64,000 bases of DNA from G958296245 sp963664035 (GCA_963664035.2 OY760867.2:1240001-1304000), one strand, 5' to 3'; shown: positions 31,234 through 39,912, numbered from the stretch's first letter. Made by a program: numbers and translations. The notes: generated from the sequence alone by a model not told the origin.

Positions 31234-31614
31234 ATGGCTACGGCGACGAGACATGAGGAGATCAGCGACACTCTCCTCGGACAGGCCGAAGCGGAGTTCG
31301 AGAGAGGAGACCTGCTTCAAGCCTCGGAAAAGGCCTGGGGAGCATTTGCCCACTATATCGAGTCCGTGGCCCGGGAACGAGGCTGGCGGAACAGGTCGCA
31401 CACGGACCTATGGGACATCGCGCAGGAGCTGATTCCATACACCAGCGATCCGGCTCGGTATGGGACCTTGTTCAGGTCGGTGAACGGCATGCACACCAAT
31501 TTCTATGAGGAGTACCTGCACGGCAGCGGGGTGAGGGGCGGCATAGACGACGCCAGGGAGTTGATTGACGCTCTCAGGAGAGCCGAAGCCGACTTTCCGA
31601 CGGAGCGTCCTTGA
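31234..31614 (+). CDS. PaREP1/HEPN-like small protein between rplJ and rplL
   Basis: This 126-residue helical protein (LGQAEAEFERGDLLQASEKA, WGAFAHYIESVARERGW, GMHTNFYEEYLHG) is a clear paralogue of the protein at 1980. It starts at ATG 9 bp after the rplJ stop, and rplL begins 102 bp after its end. rplJ and rplL are adjacent in nearly all bacteria, so this is an insertion into the operon, and the gene is presumably co-transcribed. No antitoxin-like partner is seen. Function unknown; possible RNA-related HEPN-like fold. Confidence 0.75.
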   Translation: MATATRHEEISDTLLGQAEAEFERGDLLQASEKAWGAFAHYIESVARERGWRNRSHTDLWDIAQELIPYTSDPARYGTLFRSVNGMHTNFYEEYLHGSGVRGGIDDARELIDALRRAEADFPTERP

Positions 31615-31716
31615 CGCTAGGCTGCGGACAGAACGCAACCGCGTTAGAATAGGCGACTGATTGCCTCCGGGATCAGGCTGGAGGGGTCCGACAAGAGAAG
31701 TGAGGGAGGAAGTTAC

Positions 31717-32100
31717 GTGACTACCAAGGAAGAGATCCTGGAAGCGATCAAGGGATTGTCCGTCCTGGAGCTGAGCGGGCTGGTGAAGGACATAGAGGAC
31801 TCGTTCGGAGTCAGCGCGGCCGCCCCCGTGGCCGTCGCAGCAGCCCCGACGAACGGGGCCGCCGCAGCAGCGCCCGAAGAAGAGGAGCAGACGGAGTTCA
31901 ACGTAGTGCTCAAGGACTTCGGTTCCGCCAAGATCAACGTGATCAAGGCGGTCCGCACCGTGACGCCCCTGGGTCTGAAGGAGGCCAAGGAGCTCGTGGA
32001 GAGCGCGCCGGTCAACGTCAAGGAAGGCGTGCCGAAGGAGGAGGCGGAAGAGGCGCAGAAGGCCCTGGCCGACGCCGGAGCCACCGTCACCGTTGAGTAG
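31717..32100 (+). CDS. rplL: 50S ribosomal protein L7/L12
   Basis: A 127-residue protein starts at GTG with GGGAGGAAGTTAC upstream. The N-terminal dimer domain is EILEAIKGLSVLELSGLVKD. A long Ala/Pro hinge (SAAAPVAVAAAPTNGAAAAA) follows, and the C-terminal domain EFNVVLKDFGSAKINVIKAV with GLKEAKELVESAP recruits translation factors. rpoB does not follow; a VOC gene does. Confidence 0.98.
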   Translation: MTTKEEILEAIKGLSVLELSGLVKDIEDSFGVSAAAPVAVAAAPTNGAAAAAPEEEEQTEFNVVLKDFGSAKINVIKAVRTVTPLGLKEAKELVESAPVNVKEGVPKEEAEEAQKALADAGATVTVE

Positions 32101-32244
32101 GCTGCTGCCTGCGCGCGGGATGATTCTTCCCACCTGTGGAAGCCGATGGGTATGTCACCCAGGGCAGCTTCCCATTCCAGGGGCACGCGTCCCACGACAG
32201 CATGGGAGCCTGCTCCGAATATAGATGGGAAGGAGAAGGCGGGG

Positions 32245-32616
32245 ATGGAGCTTGGAGCGTTCTCGATCAGCCTTGCCGTGAAGGACCTCGATGCTTCGAG
32301 GTCCTTCTACCGGAAGCTCGGTTTCGAAGTTGTCGGGGGCGACTCGTCGCAGAACTGGCAGATACTGAGGAATGGGGACCACACGATAGGACTCTTCCAG
32401 GGGATGTTCGAAAAGAACATCCTCACCTTCAATCCAGGATGGGATGCTCATGGCAACCCGATTGAGTCCTTCACCGACGTGCGAGAACTGCAGAGACGGG
32501 TGGAGGCGCAAGGTGTGAGCCTGGATAGTAGGGCGGATGAGAGCACCACGGGGCCGGCAAGCTTCATCGCAGTGGACCACGACGGCAATCCCATCCTGGT
32601 GGACCAGCACGTCTGA
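32245..32616 (+). CDS. VOC family protein (single glyoxalase-like domain)
   Basis: The ATG at 32245 follows GGAGAAGGCGGGG and gives 123 residues: FSISLAVKDLDASRSFYRKL, GFEVVGGDSSQNWQIL, HTIGLFQGMFEKNILTFNPG, FIAVDHDGNPILVDQH. It is a typical small VOC protein with beta-alpha-beta repeats, similar to lactoylglutathione lyase relatives. Metal ligands are partly present (final D/H region). An upstream in-frame ATG at 32146 adds a low-complexity leader and is not favoured. Role unknown. Confidence 0.85.
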   Translation: MELGAFSISLAVKDLDASRSFYRKLGFEVVGGDSSQNWQILRNGDHTIGLFQGMFEKNILTFNPGWDAHGNPIESFTDVRELQRRVEAQGVSLDSRADESTTGPASFIAVDHDGNPILVDQHV

Positions 32617-32700
32617 CCGCTCTCGCATGAATGTCGGCCTGATGCGGTGGCGTGCAGCAAGCTACTGTATGCCCTCGAACTCCAGCTTGGGGAGGCTAAG

Positions 32701-33825
32701 GTGAGCGGTAGCTACTCAATTGACGCCTCCGTGGCGATTCTCGTGGGAACGAGGAAGGGCGCCTTCATCGCCACCAGCGACGAGGGGCGCGCCGATTGGT
32801 CCATTTCCGATATACACATCCCCGGAGGGGACGTGTTTCACCTCGCCTACGATGCAAGGGATGGCGCCCTCTACGCCGCGGCCAACAGCGTTATCTTCGG
32901 GCCGGACATCCAGAAGAGCCGGGACCTGGGAGCGACGTGGGAGCAGTGCAAGAGCCAGCCCAGGTTTCCTTCCAACGCCGATCTGAGCGTGAGCCGGGTC
33001 TGGCATGTGCTGCCGGGCCGAGAGAGCGAGCCGGGAGTCGTCTACGCCGGAGTGGAACCGGCTGCGCTGTTCAGAAGCGAGGACGGCGGGGACTCTTGGA
33101 CAGACGTACCGGCGCTGACGAAGCATCCAACGAGAGACCGGTGGCAGGCTGGGGCCGGGGGCCTGGTACTCCACAGCATCGTGTTGGACCACAGCCGCGC
33201 CGAGCGGATGTGGGTCGCCATTTCGGCGGCCGGCGTCTTCAGGACCGAGGACTCGGGAGAGACCTGGGCGCCAACCAACAAGAACGTTCGGGCGGACTTC
33301 AGTCCCGACAGGTTCCCCGAGTTGGGCCAGTGTCCTCACAAGCTATTGGGAGGCGCAGACGGATCGGACCTGCTATACCAGCAGAACCACTGTGGGGTCT
33401 ATCGGAGCGAGGACGGCGCCGACTCGTGGGAGGATATCTCGGACGGGCTTCCCTCGAGGTGGAGTCTGCCCCTGGCGCTTCATCCCCGCGACCCCAACAC
33501 GCTGTACGCGCTCCCGGAGGACCGCGCTCTGGGCAATGAGGTCGGAGGCGGCCAGAGATACGTCACGGACGGTCTGTTCCGCGTGTTTCGCAGCCGGGAC
33601 GGAGGCCAGAGCTGGGAGTCGGTCAGCAAGGGGCTGCCCAATAGGAAGGTCTACCTTCACTGCATGCGGGAAGGGATGACAACCGACGGATTCGATCCCG
33701 CCGGGGTCTACGTTGGAACGACCAGCGGCCAAGTCTTCTTCAGCAGGAACGAGGGCGACAGTTGGGACCTGCTGGTCGACAGCCTTCCTCCCATCAACTC
33801 CGTCGATGCTGCGATGTTAATCTGA
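32701..33825 (+). CDS. BNR/Asp-box beta-propeller protein
   Basis: The GTG at 32701 follows GGGGAGGCTAAG and gives 374 residues; the in-frame GTG at 32647 lacks such a site. Asp-box motifs recur as SRDLGATW, SEDGGDSW, TEDSGETW, SEDGADSW, SRDGGQSW and SRNEGDSW, six in all. This indicates a sialidase-like or Vps10-like propeller. No signal peptide is seen. These proteins are often called exo-alpha-sialidase or glycosyl hydrolase, but catalytic residues are not evident. Its stop overlaps the convergent EndoQ-like gene by 9 bp. Confidence 0.85.
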   Translation: MSGSYSIDASVAILVGTRKGAFIATSDEGRADWSISDIHIPGGDVFHLAYDARDGALYAAANSVIFGPDIQKSRDLGATWEQCKSQPRFPSNADLSVSRVWHVLPGRESEPGVVYAGVEPAALFRSEDGGDSWTDVPALTKHPTRDRWQAGAGGLVLHSIVLDHSRAERMWVAISAAGVFRTEDSGETWAPTNKNVRADFSPDRFPELGQCPHKLLGGADGSDLLYQQNHCGVYRSEDGADSWEDISDGLPSRWSLPLALHPRDPNTLYALPEDRALGNEVGGGQRYVTDGLFRVFRSRDGGQSWESVSKGLPNRKVYLHCMREGMTTDGFDPAGVYVGTTSGQVFFSRNEGDSWDLLVDSLPPINSVDAAMLI

Positions 33826-35040
33826 GCCCTGGGGCCAGATGGTCACCGAGCCGTAGACGCCGTCGTAGCCGGGCGCTATCGCCAGGTCGCCGCAACGCAC
33901 CCTCGTTATGCCCTGCGCGGTCCGGTCGCCGGCCAGAGCCGCGATCTCGTCTTCGGGCGCGTCTAGCAGGACCGCAAGCTCGCTGCCGAAGCGCGAGATC
34001 AGGGCCGCGCAGGCGGCGGTGACCCGCTTCGTAGCGGGGCCGCACTCCAGGGCCTCCGAGACGATCTGGCCCAACGATACCATCCTCCTGAAGGGCGGCC
34101 GCCCGGCGCGGCTACGCATTAGCCCCGCGCCGTCCACCTCTACTTCCGCCGGCCTGCCGGACAGCTCTTCGACGCGCTGTAGCACGCCCTTGGTCATCTT
34201 GCGCCCGCACTCCGGGCACTGACCGCCGCTCCGGACAGCCTCCGCCGGTGGGAGGCGCACGCCGCACTTGCGGTGGCCGCTGTGGTGGTACTTGCCCTCT
34301 TCCGGGAACATCTCCACCGTGTACTCGATCCGCTGGCGGGCCAGCGATTCCCTCAGGCCGTCGTAGCTGGGCTCGCCGCTGAACACGGTAAGCTCGCGGC
34401 CCAGCCGCCCGGGGGAGTGTGCGTCGGAGAACGAGACGATCGCGACGTCGTCGAGCGACGGCACGCTCCAGCACATGGCCGGGTCCGCCGACAGCCCGCT
34501 CTCGACCGCGTGGACGTGGCCGGCCAGGTCGCCGAAGCACTCCTCCAGCGAGTCGAAGCCGGACCTCGCGCCGTAGAGGCCGAACCAGGGCGTCCACAGG
34601 TGGGCGGGTATGACGAAGCACCGTGCGTCCACGTCGAGCGCCGTTGCCAGCAGGTCGCGGGGCGACATACGCAGGGTGGGACGCCCGTCGCCGTCCAAGC
34701 TCCCGTTGGCCGCCAGCCGAGCGTTGAGGGCGTCTACGGCGGCGAAGTCGGGCGCGAAGAGCAGGACGTGTACCCGCCTGTTCCGGCCTCCCTGCTGCGC
34801 GTTGCAGTTGATCTCCGTGCCGAGGATGAAGCTGACTCCGTCCAGCGCCAGCAGGCCGTCCGGCGTCTCGGAGAGCGCGGCGCGCGTCTCCTCGAGCCAT
34901 ACGGGGTGGGTGAAGTCCGCCGTCGCCAGCAGGTCGATGCCCTTCGTCTTCGCCCCGCGCACGAGGGCGGCGAAGTCCAGGGTGCGGCTGGTGCCGATGG
35001 CGAACCGGGAGTGGGTGTGAAGGTCCGCTACGTAGCTCAT
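33817..35040 (-). CDS. EndoQ-like PHP-domain nuclease
   Basis: This 407-residue protein has an N-terminal PHP domain: YVADLHTHSRFAIGTSR, LLATADFTHPVW, ILGTEINCN, CFVIPAHLWTPWFG and VSFSDAHSPGRLG, which supply the metal ligands. Next is a zinc finger (HHSGHRKCGVRLPP and GGQCPECGRKMTKGVL), then a C-terminal helical part with the ALISRFGSELAVLLDAPEDE segment. This order of PHP, Cys4-type finger and helical tail is that of endonuclease Q, which nicks 5' of deaminated bases (uracil, hypoxanthine) in DNA. EndoQ is known from Thermococcales and some bacteria. Assignment is from architecture and motifs. Confidence 0.82.
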   Translation of the reverse strand: MSYVADLHTHSRFAIGTSRTLDFAALVRGAKTKGIDLLATADFTHPVWLEETRAALSETPDGLLALDGVSFILGTEINCNAQQGGRNRRVHVLLFAPDFAAVDALNARLAANGSLDGDGRPTLRMSPRDLLATALDVDARCFVIPAHLWTPWFGLYGARSGFDSLEECFGDLAGHVHAVESGLSADPAMCWSVPSLDDVAIVSFSDAHSPGRLGRELTVFSGEPSYDGLRESLARQRIEYTVEMFPEEGKYHHSGHRKCGVRLPPAEAVRSGGQCPECGRKMTKGVLQRVEELSGRPAEVEVDGAGLMRSRAGRPPFRRMVSLGQIVSEALECGPATKRVTAACAALISRFGSELAVLLDAPEDEIAALAGDRTAQGITRVRCGDLAIAPGYDGVYGSVTIWPQGSD

Positions 35041-35083
35041 GGTGGGGCTTCGGCGGCAGCGAGAGAGCGGTTGCCCCTCTCAC

Positions 35084-36334
35084 CTAGACGTAGTTGCCGC
35101 GGTCCACCCGATCGCCCGCCAGGAAGACGTCTGAGACGTTTCGCAGGGCCTTGATGTCCACGGACGGGTCGCCGTCCACGACGAGCACGTCCGCCGCCTT
35201 GCCCTCGGCCAAGGTGCCCACGGTGTCGTCCATCCAGCACGACCTGGCGGAGTCGCTGGTGGCCGACACGATGGCCTCCATCGGCGACATTCCGACGTCG
35301 ACGTGGGCCTCGATCTCGGCCTGGAAGTTGCCCATGGGGTAGTAGGCCCAGGACGAATCGGAGCCGGCTACGAGCCTGACGCCCTCGGCCCGGACCTGGG
35401 CGAAGTGCTCGGTGGTGTTCTCGTAGGCGGCGCTCAGCCGGTCCAGCTCCGCCTGCTCCGCGCTCGACAGCCCTTCGTCCTCCCTCTTGGCCTCGAGCCG
35501 GTCCACGCCCATCTTGCTCTGGGCGAGGGTCGGGTTCAGGAAGACGCCCTGCTCGATGATCCTCTCGGTGATCTCGGGGCGGTAGGTGAGCCCGCCGTCG
35601 GGATCGGTCTGGCGCCCGTGGATGATGGTGTCTATGCCGGCGTCGAGCGCGTTGAGCATGGCCTGGGAGTTGGTGCAGTGGGCCGCGGCGTGCTTGCCGA
35701 ACTTGTGCGCCTCGTCGCATATGGCGGTCAGCTCGTCGACGTTGAAGGAGGGTCGCAGCGGGAACGAGGTCATGGTGCTGCCGCCGCTGGCGGTGATCTT
35801 GATGAAGTCGGAGCCCTCCTTGATGAGCTGGCGCACGGCGGCGACGCACTCGACCGGGCCCGTGGCCTGTATGCCGAAGTAGCTCAGGTGGCCGCCGATT
35901 ATGGCCATGGGCCGCCCCGCCAGCACGAGGCGCGGCGCGGGCGTAACGCCCATCTCGACGGCCTGCCGCAGCGTGAAGACGGTGCGGTTCTTGGCGCCGC
36001 AGTCGCGCACGGTGGTGACGCCGGAGTAGAGGTGGGCCCTCGCGTTGCGGGCCGCCTGTAGCGTGAGGACCTCGTCCGGCAGGGTCGTGAGATCGTCCCC
36101 CCGGCGGCCGTCGCCGATGCCGATCATGTGAACGTGGCAGTCTATGAGCCCGGGCAGGATGGTGGCGTCGCCGTAGTCGTACTCCTCCACCGGCGCCCCT
36201 TCCGGAGGGACGACGGCCTCCTCGGTGCCGACGGCCCTGATCGCGCCGCCTTCCAGGAGCACTGCGCCGCGTTCGAGAGGCGGCCGGCCTGTGCCGTCGA
36301 TCATCCGCGCCGCCTTGATCAGCTTGAATCCCAT
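35084..36334 (-). CDS. Amidohydrolase (imidazolonepropionase/prolidase-like), copy A
   Basis: A 416-residue metal-dependent hydrolase. MGFKLIKAARMIDGTGRPPL starts the beta-sandwich, ILPGLIDCHVHMIG is the H-x-H site, and FIKITASGGSTMTSF is the carboxylated-lysine strand. AAHCTNSQAMLNALDAGIDT, GSDSSWAYYPMG and the C-terminal GKAADVLVVDGDP complete the fold. It is paralogous to the next gene (36362-37666), 27 bp upstream. Such enzymes cleave acylated amino acids, dipeptides or lactams; the substrate is unresolved. The two genes are probably co-transcribed. Confidence 0.9.
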   Translation of the reverse strand: MGFKLIKAARMIDGTGRPPLERGAVLLEGGAIRAVGTEEAVVPPEGAPVEEYDYGDATILPGLIDCHVHMIGIGDGRRGDDLTTLPDEVLTLQAARNARAHLYSGVTTVRDCGAKNRTVFTLRQAVEMGVTPAPRLVLAGRPMAIIGGHLSYFGIQATGPVECVAAVRQLIKEGSDFIKITASGGSTMTSFPLRPSFNVDELTAICDEAHKFGKHAAAHCTNSQAMLNALDAGIDTIIHGRQTDPDGGLTYRPEITERIIEQGVFLNPTLAQSKMGVDRLEAKREDEGLSSAEQAELDRLSAAYENTTEHFAQVRAEGVRLVAGSDSSWAYYPMGNFQAEIEAHVDVGMSPMEAIVSATSDSARSCWMDDTVGTLAEGKAADVLVVDGDPSVDIKALRNVSDVFLAGDRVDRGNYV

Positions 36335-36361
36335 GCTCAGACCCTCCTTCGTTCGCGTCGC

Positions 36362-37666
36362 CTACATGTCCTCCATGCGGGGCTGGACCGTGGCGGCCAG
36401 CGACTCTTGCGAGCCGCGGTCTATGCGCCGGCCCGCCGCGAATACTTCCTTCACGTCCCACAGCGCCCTGACGTCCTCGGCTGGGTTGCCGCCCACGACG
36501 ATCACGTCAGCCGCCTTGCCCGGCTCCAGCGCGCCGGTCACGCCGTTGATGCCAAGGGCCTTCGCCGCCTCGCCGGTGACGGACTTCACGCCGTCCATGG
36601 CGGACATCCCAGAGGCGACCAGGCACTCGGTCTCGTACACGGTGTTGCCCAGCCGGTAGCTGCCCCACGACGAATCGGAGCCGGTGATCACCTTCACGCC
36701 CATCTCCAGCAGCCTGCGGCAGTCGTCGAGGGCGTGGTCGAGCTCGGTCCTGCGCCGGTCGAGGTCGGCCTGCTCCCGCGGCGTCAGCTTGCGCCGCTCC
36801 CGCCGCCGGAGGTGGTCCCATACGGTGGACCTGAAGACGTGGATGGTGGGGTTGACGTACGCGCCCTGCTCGCCGATGCGCTCCGCCATGTCCTCGCGGA
36901 AGTTGTAGGAGCCGTCGGGCTCCCTGAATACGCAGTGGATGATCATGTCCACGCCGGCGTCGAGGGAGTTGCCGGTCCCCTGCGTCGAGGTGCAGTGCGC
37001 CGCCGTCAGCTTGCCGAACTTGTGCGCCTCGCTCGTGATGGCCTCCAGTTCGTCGACGTTGAAGGAAGGCAGGAGCGGGTACGACGTGCGGGTGCTGCCG
37101 CCGGTGGCGGTGATCTTTATGTAGTCGGCGCCCTCCTTGATCAGCTGCCTGACCATCGCCCTGGCGGGCTGCGGGCCCGTGACCTCGGACCCCATGTAGC
37201 CCATGTGGCCGCCGATCGTCGCCACGGGGCGGCCGCAGAGCACCATGCGCGGCCCGATCTCGCGCCCGTCGTCTATGGCGTCGCGCAGCCGGAACATGGT
37301 GACGTTCTTTGGGCCGTTCTCGCGTATCGAGGTGACGCCGGAGAATAGCGAGACCCTGGCGTTGCGGGCGGACTGGAGGGTGAGCACCTCGTCGGGCAGC
37401 ATGGCGAGGTCGTCGCCGAGGCGTCCGTCGCCGAAGCCGTTGTGGTGCGTGTGGCAGTCGACCATGCCGGGCATCACCGTGGCGTCGGGATAGTCGAAGA
37501 CCTCGACGCGCGCGCTCTCCGGCGCCGCCTCCGCGGCCCGCGGCCCCACCGCGGCGATCTTCGCGCCATGGAGCAGCACCGCGCCGCCCTCCGAGGGCCT
37601 GTCCGAGATGCCGTCGATCAGCCTGGCTGCGCGGATGAGCTTGAAGGCAGCCTCACCGCCGCTCAA
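36362..37666 (-). CDS. Amidohydrolase (imidazolonepropionase/prolidase-like), copy B
   Basis: A 434-residue paralogue of the preceding protein with the same landmarks: VMPGMVDCHTHHNGF, YIKITATGGSTRTSYPLLPS, TAAHCTSTQGTGNSLDAG, ITGSDSSWGSYRLG and GKAADVIVVGGNP. The start is TTG, overlapping the stop of the DnaJ-PH gene (TTGA), so translation is coupled. A longer insertion, rich in Arg/Glu (DHLRRRERRKLTPREQADLD), separates it from copy A. Retention of both copies in tandem suggests different substrates. Confidence 0.9.
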   Translation of the reverse strand: MSGGEAAFKLIRAARLIDGISDRPSEGGAVLLHGAKIAAVGPRAAEAAPESARVEVFDYPDATVMPGMVDCHTHHNGFGDGRLGDDLAMLPDEVLTLQSARNARVSLFSGVTSIRENGPKNVTMFRLRDAIDDGREIGPRMVLCGRPVATIGGHMGYMGSEVTGPQPARAMVRQLIKEGADYIKITATGGSTRTSYPLLPSFNVDELEAITSEAHKFGKLTAAHCTSTQGTGNSLDAGVDMIIHCVFREPDGSYNFREDMAERIGEQGAYVNPTIHVFRSTVWDHLRRRERRKLTPREQADLDRRRTELDHALDDCRRLLEMGVKVITGSDSSWGSYRLGNTVYETECLVASGMSAMDGVKSVTGEAAKALGINGVTGALEPGKAADVIVVGGNPAEDVRALWDVKEVFAAGRRIDRGSQESLAATVQPRMEDM

Positions 37667-38508
37667 GAGAGGGCCCGCCTGTCCCGGCCGCCATCGTCTC
37701 CGTCCTCTTCCGCCTCGTCTTCATCGTCCAGGTAGTCGTCATCGTCCTCGGCGAACTCGTCGATCAACTCCCGGAGCTGGTCCTCGACGTCGAGGTAGAT
37801 GGGCACGTAGCTCAGGTCGGCCACCGCGCCGTTGTCCAGCATCACGTCCACGGTCTTGTAGCCCAGCGTCTTGCCGAACAGCCCGAACTTGGTGCGGACG
37901 TCCTTCAGCCGGTCGATGGGGATGGGGACGCGCTGCACGCCGAAGATCCCGCCTCTCTGGTAGATGAGCGACCGGTCGGTGATAGTGTAGTGGGTCCTGC
38001 GCTGGGATATGTACCGGGGAACGGCGACCACGAGCGCGACTAGGAGTACGGTAATCTCTTCGAACAGCCCTATGGGGAAGTAGAGCAGGCCGGCCACCAC
38101 CATCCAGGGGGCCGACGACAAGACCCACGCGAGCGGGACCTGCCGGATGACCGTGGCGTCCTCGGTCTCCTCCAGGTCGTCCTCGTCGTACTCTTCGTCC
38201 GGCTCGTCGTCGCGTACCTCCAACTCGTCGTCGATTACCGCCAGTTCATCGTCGTGGTCCCCCGCCTTAACCATCTGGCCGGTGTGCTCCGAGCCGGCCC
38301 TGTGAGTGTCGTACTCCTTCCGGCTCTCTGGGTCGGACAGTACCTCATTGGCTTCATTGATCTGCTTGAGACGCTCCTCAGCGCCCTCGTCGCCCGGGTT
38401 GAGATCGGGATGGTACTTGCGGGCCAGTTTCCTGAAGGCCTGACGGATATCATCTTGGCTGGCATCACGAGGAACGCCTAGTGTGTCATAGTAGTCTTGT
38501 GTAGCCAT
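37663..38508 (-). CDS. DnaJ-domain protein fused to a bacterial PH domain
   Basis: The protein has 281 residues. Residues 1-65 are a J-domain (YYDTLGVPRDASQDDIRQAF, YHPDLNPGDEG) with the HPD motif that stimulates Hsp70. A very acidic linker (about 80-120: EEYDEDDLEETEDA) follows. Two hydrophobic segments (LAWVLSSAPWMVVAGLLYFP, EITVLLVALVVAVP) and a bPH2/DUF304-type domain (HYTITDRSLIYQRGGIFGV) come next, then an acidic tail. This places a J-domain at the membrane. It is adjacent to hspR and a classical dnaJ, so heat-shock control is likely. Confidence 0.88.
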   Translation of the reverse strand: MATQDYYDTLGVPRDASQDDIRQAFRKLARKYHPDLNPGDEGAEERLKQINEANEVLSDPESRKEYDTHRAGSEHTGQMVKAGDHDDELAVIDDELEVRDDEPDEEYDEDDLEETEDATVIRQVPLAWVLSSAPWMVVAGLLYFPIGLFEEITVLLVALVVAVPRYISQRRTHYTITDRSLIYQRGGIFGVQRVPIPIDRLKDVRTKFGLFGKTLGYKTVDVMLDNGAVADLSYVPIYLDVEDQLRELIDEFAEDDDDYLDDEDEAEEDGDDGGRDRRALS

Positions 38509-38585
38509 GTCTATGCTCTCGATTTGGTAGCGTGGGCAGAGGAACGCTGCTCAGCCCGGACAGTATACACGAGTAGGGGGCGGGC

Positions 38586-38927
38586 TCAGGCCCTGCGGGC
38601 GGCCCTGAGCATGCCCTTGAGCTGCTCGTTCTCCTCGCGGAGGCGCTGGATCTCGCCGTTGGCCTGGTGCAGACGGTCCATCAGCCGCATGACGACCTCC
38701 ACGCCCGCGAGGTTGACGCCCAGATCGTCCATGAGGTCGCGTATCCGCCTGACGCGCTCTATGTCCCGGCGCGAGTAGACGCGCCGGTTGCCGCCGGTGC
38801 GGTGCGGCTCGACGAGGCCGATCCGCTCATAGTACCGGAGCGTCTGCGTCTGGACGCCCAGCATCCGGGCCGCCACGCTTATGACGAAGCAGGGCTCTTC
38901 GTAGCCGAACATCTCCTCGTTGGTCAT
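38586..38927 (-). CDS. hspR: MerR-family heat-shock repressor HspR
   Basis: A 113-residue protein: CFVISVAARMLGVQTQTLRY, YERIGLVEPHRTGGNRRVYS and RRDIERVRRIRDLMDDLGVN form the winged helix of HspR. A C-terminal coiled coil (IQRLREENEQLKGMLRAARR) mediates dimerisation. HspR usually represses dnaK and clpB operons through CTTGAGT-type inverted repeats, with DnaK as co-repressor. It lies 7 bp downstream of dnaJ on the same strand, a known dnaJ-hspR linkage. dnaK and grpE are not in the window. Confidence 0.92.
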   Translation of the reverse strand: MTNEEMFGYEEPCFVISVAARMLGVQTQTLRYYERIGLVEPHRTGGNRRVYSRRDIERVRRIRDLMDDLGVNLAGVEVVMRLMDRLHQANGEIQRLREENEQLKGMLRAARRA

Positions 38928-38934
38928 CGGAGTG

Positions 38935-39834
38935 CTACCTCCTCCCGGAGCGCGCCGCCTTCAGCTTCTCCACCAGGCCGCGCTCCTCGTCGCTCAAGTC
39001 TCTCGGCATGACCGGCCGCACGACCACGTACATGTCGCCGCGGGCGTCCGGCTCGCCCAGCTTCGGCATCCCCTGCCCCGCCAGGCGGATGTGCTGCCCG
39101 TTCCGGCTCTCGGCCGGCACAGTGACCTCCAGCCTGCCGCCTATGGTGCGGACAGCCGCCTTGCCGCCGAGGACGGCGTCCTCGAACGGCACGTCGATGT
39201 CCTGGTAGAGATCGTCGCCCCTGCGCGTGAACCTCGGATGCGGGTCCACCGCCACCTTCAGGAGTATCTCCCGGCTGCCGCTCGGCCTGACGCGCACCAC
39301 CGACCCGTTGTCGACGCCGGGGGGTACGTCCACCTCTATCCGCCGCTCGCGTCCGCCCTCGTTGATGGTGATCCTGCGGGACGTGCCGGAGAATGCCTCC
39401 TCCAGGGTCACGTCGACTTCCGTCTCCAGGGAGCGCCTCTGGGCGGTTGCCGCCGGGTCCCCGTAGATATTCCCGAAGCCGCCAAGCAGGTCCTCGAAGC
39501 CGGCGAAGTCGCCGAAGTCCGAGTGGCCCGCCGCGCCGCGCCGCTGGCGGCCGCCCCTCCACGTGAAGGGGAAGCCGCCGGCGCCGAACTGCGACTCGAT
39601 CTGGTCGGCGTGCTTCCAGTTGTCGCCGTACTTGTCGTACTTCTTCCTGTTATCCGGGTCGGACAGGACCTCGTTGGCCTCGCTAATATGCTTGAAGCGC
39701 TCCTCCGCGGCCTTGTCGCCCGGGTTGAGGTCCGGGTGGTAGGTGCGGGCCAGCTTCCTGAACGCCTGCCGGATGTCGGCCTGGCTGGCGTTCCGTGGGA
39801 CGCCCAGCGTGTCGTAGTAGTTTTGTGCAGCCAT
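38935..39834 (-). CDS. DnaJ/CbpA-type co-chaperone
   Basis: This 299-residue type II J-protein has an N-terminal J-domain (YYDTLGVPRNASQADIRQAF, YHPDLNPGD with HPD). A short Gly/Phe-rich linker (FGAGGFPFTWRGGR, FAGFEDLLGGFGNIYG) and the two C-terminal substrate-binding barrels follow (EVDVTLEEAFSGTSRRITIN; GDLYQD and AVRTIGGRLEVTVPAESRNG). No cysteine zinc-finger repeats are present, so it is CbpA-like rather than full DnaJ. Its N-terminus is nearly the same as in the DnaJ-PH fusion at 37663. It is divergent from hsp20. Confidence 0.93.
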   Translation of the reverse strand: MAAQNYYDTLGVPRNASQADIRQAFRKLARTYHPDLNPGDKAAEERFKHISEANEVLSDPDNRKKYDKYGDNWKHADQIESQFGAGGFPFTWRGGRQRRGAAGHSDFGDFAGFEDLLGGFGNIYGDPAATAQRRSLETEVDVTLEEAFSGTSRRITINEGGRERRIEVDVPPGVDNGSVVRVRPSGSREILLKVAVDPHPRFTRRGDDLYQDIDVPFEDAVLGGKAAVRTIGGRLEVTVPAESRNGQHIRLAGQGMPKLGEPDARGDMYVVVRPVMPRDLSDEERGLVEKLKAARSGRR

Positions 39835-39912
39835 GACTATAACTTTCGGGCCAGGTGCGCTGGAAGGGTCACGCCTTGACTCCTAGGATACCATAGCTGA
39901 TGGCCACAAGCT

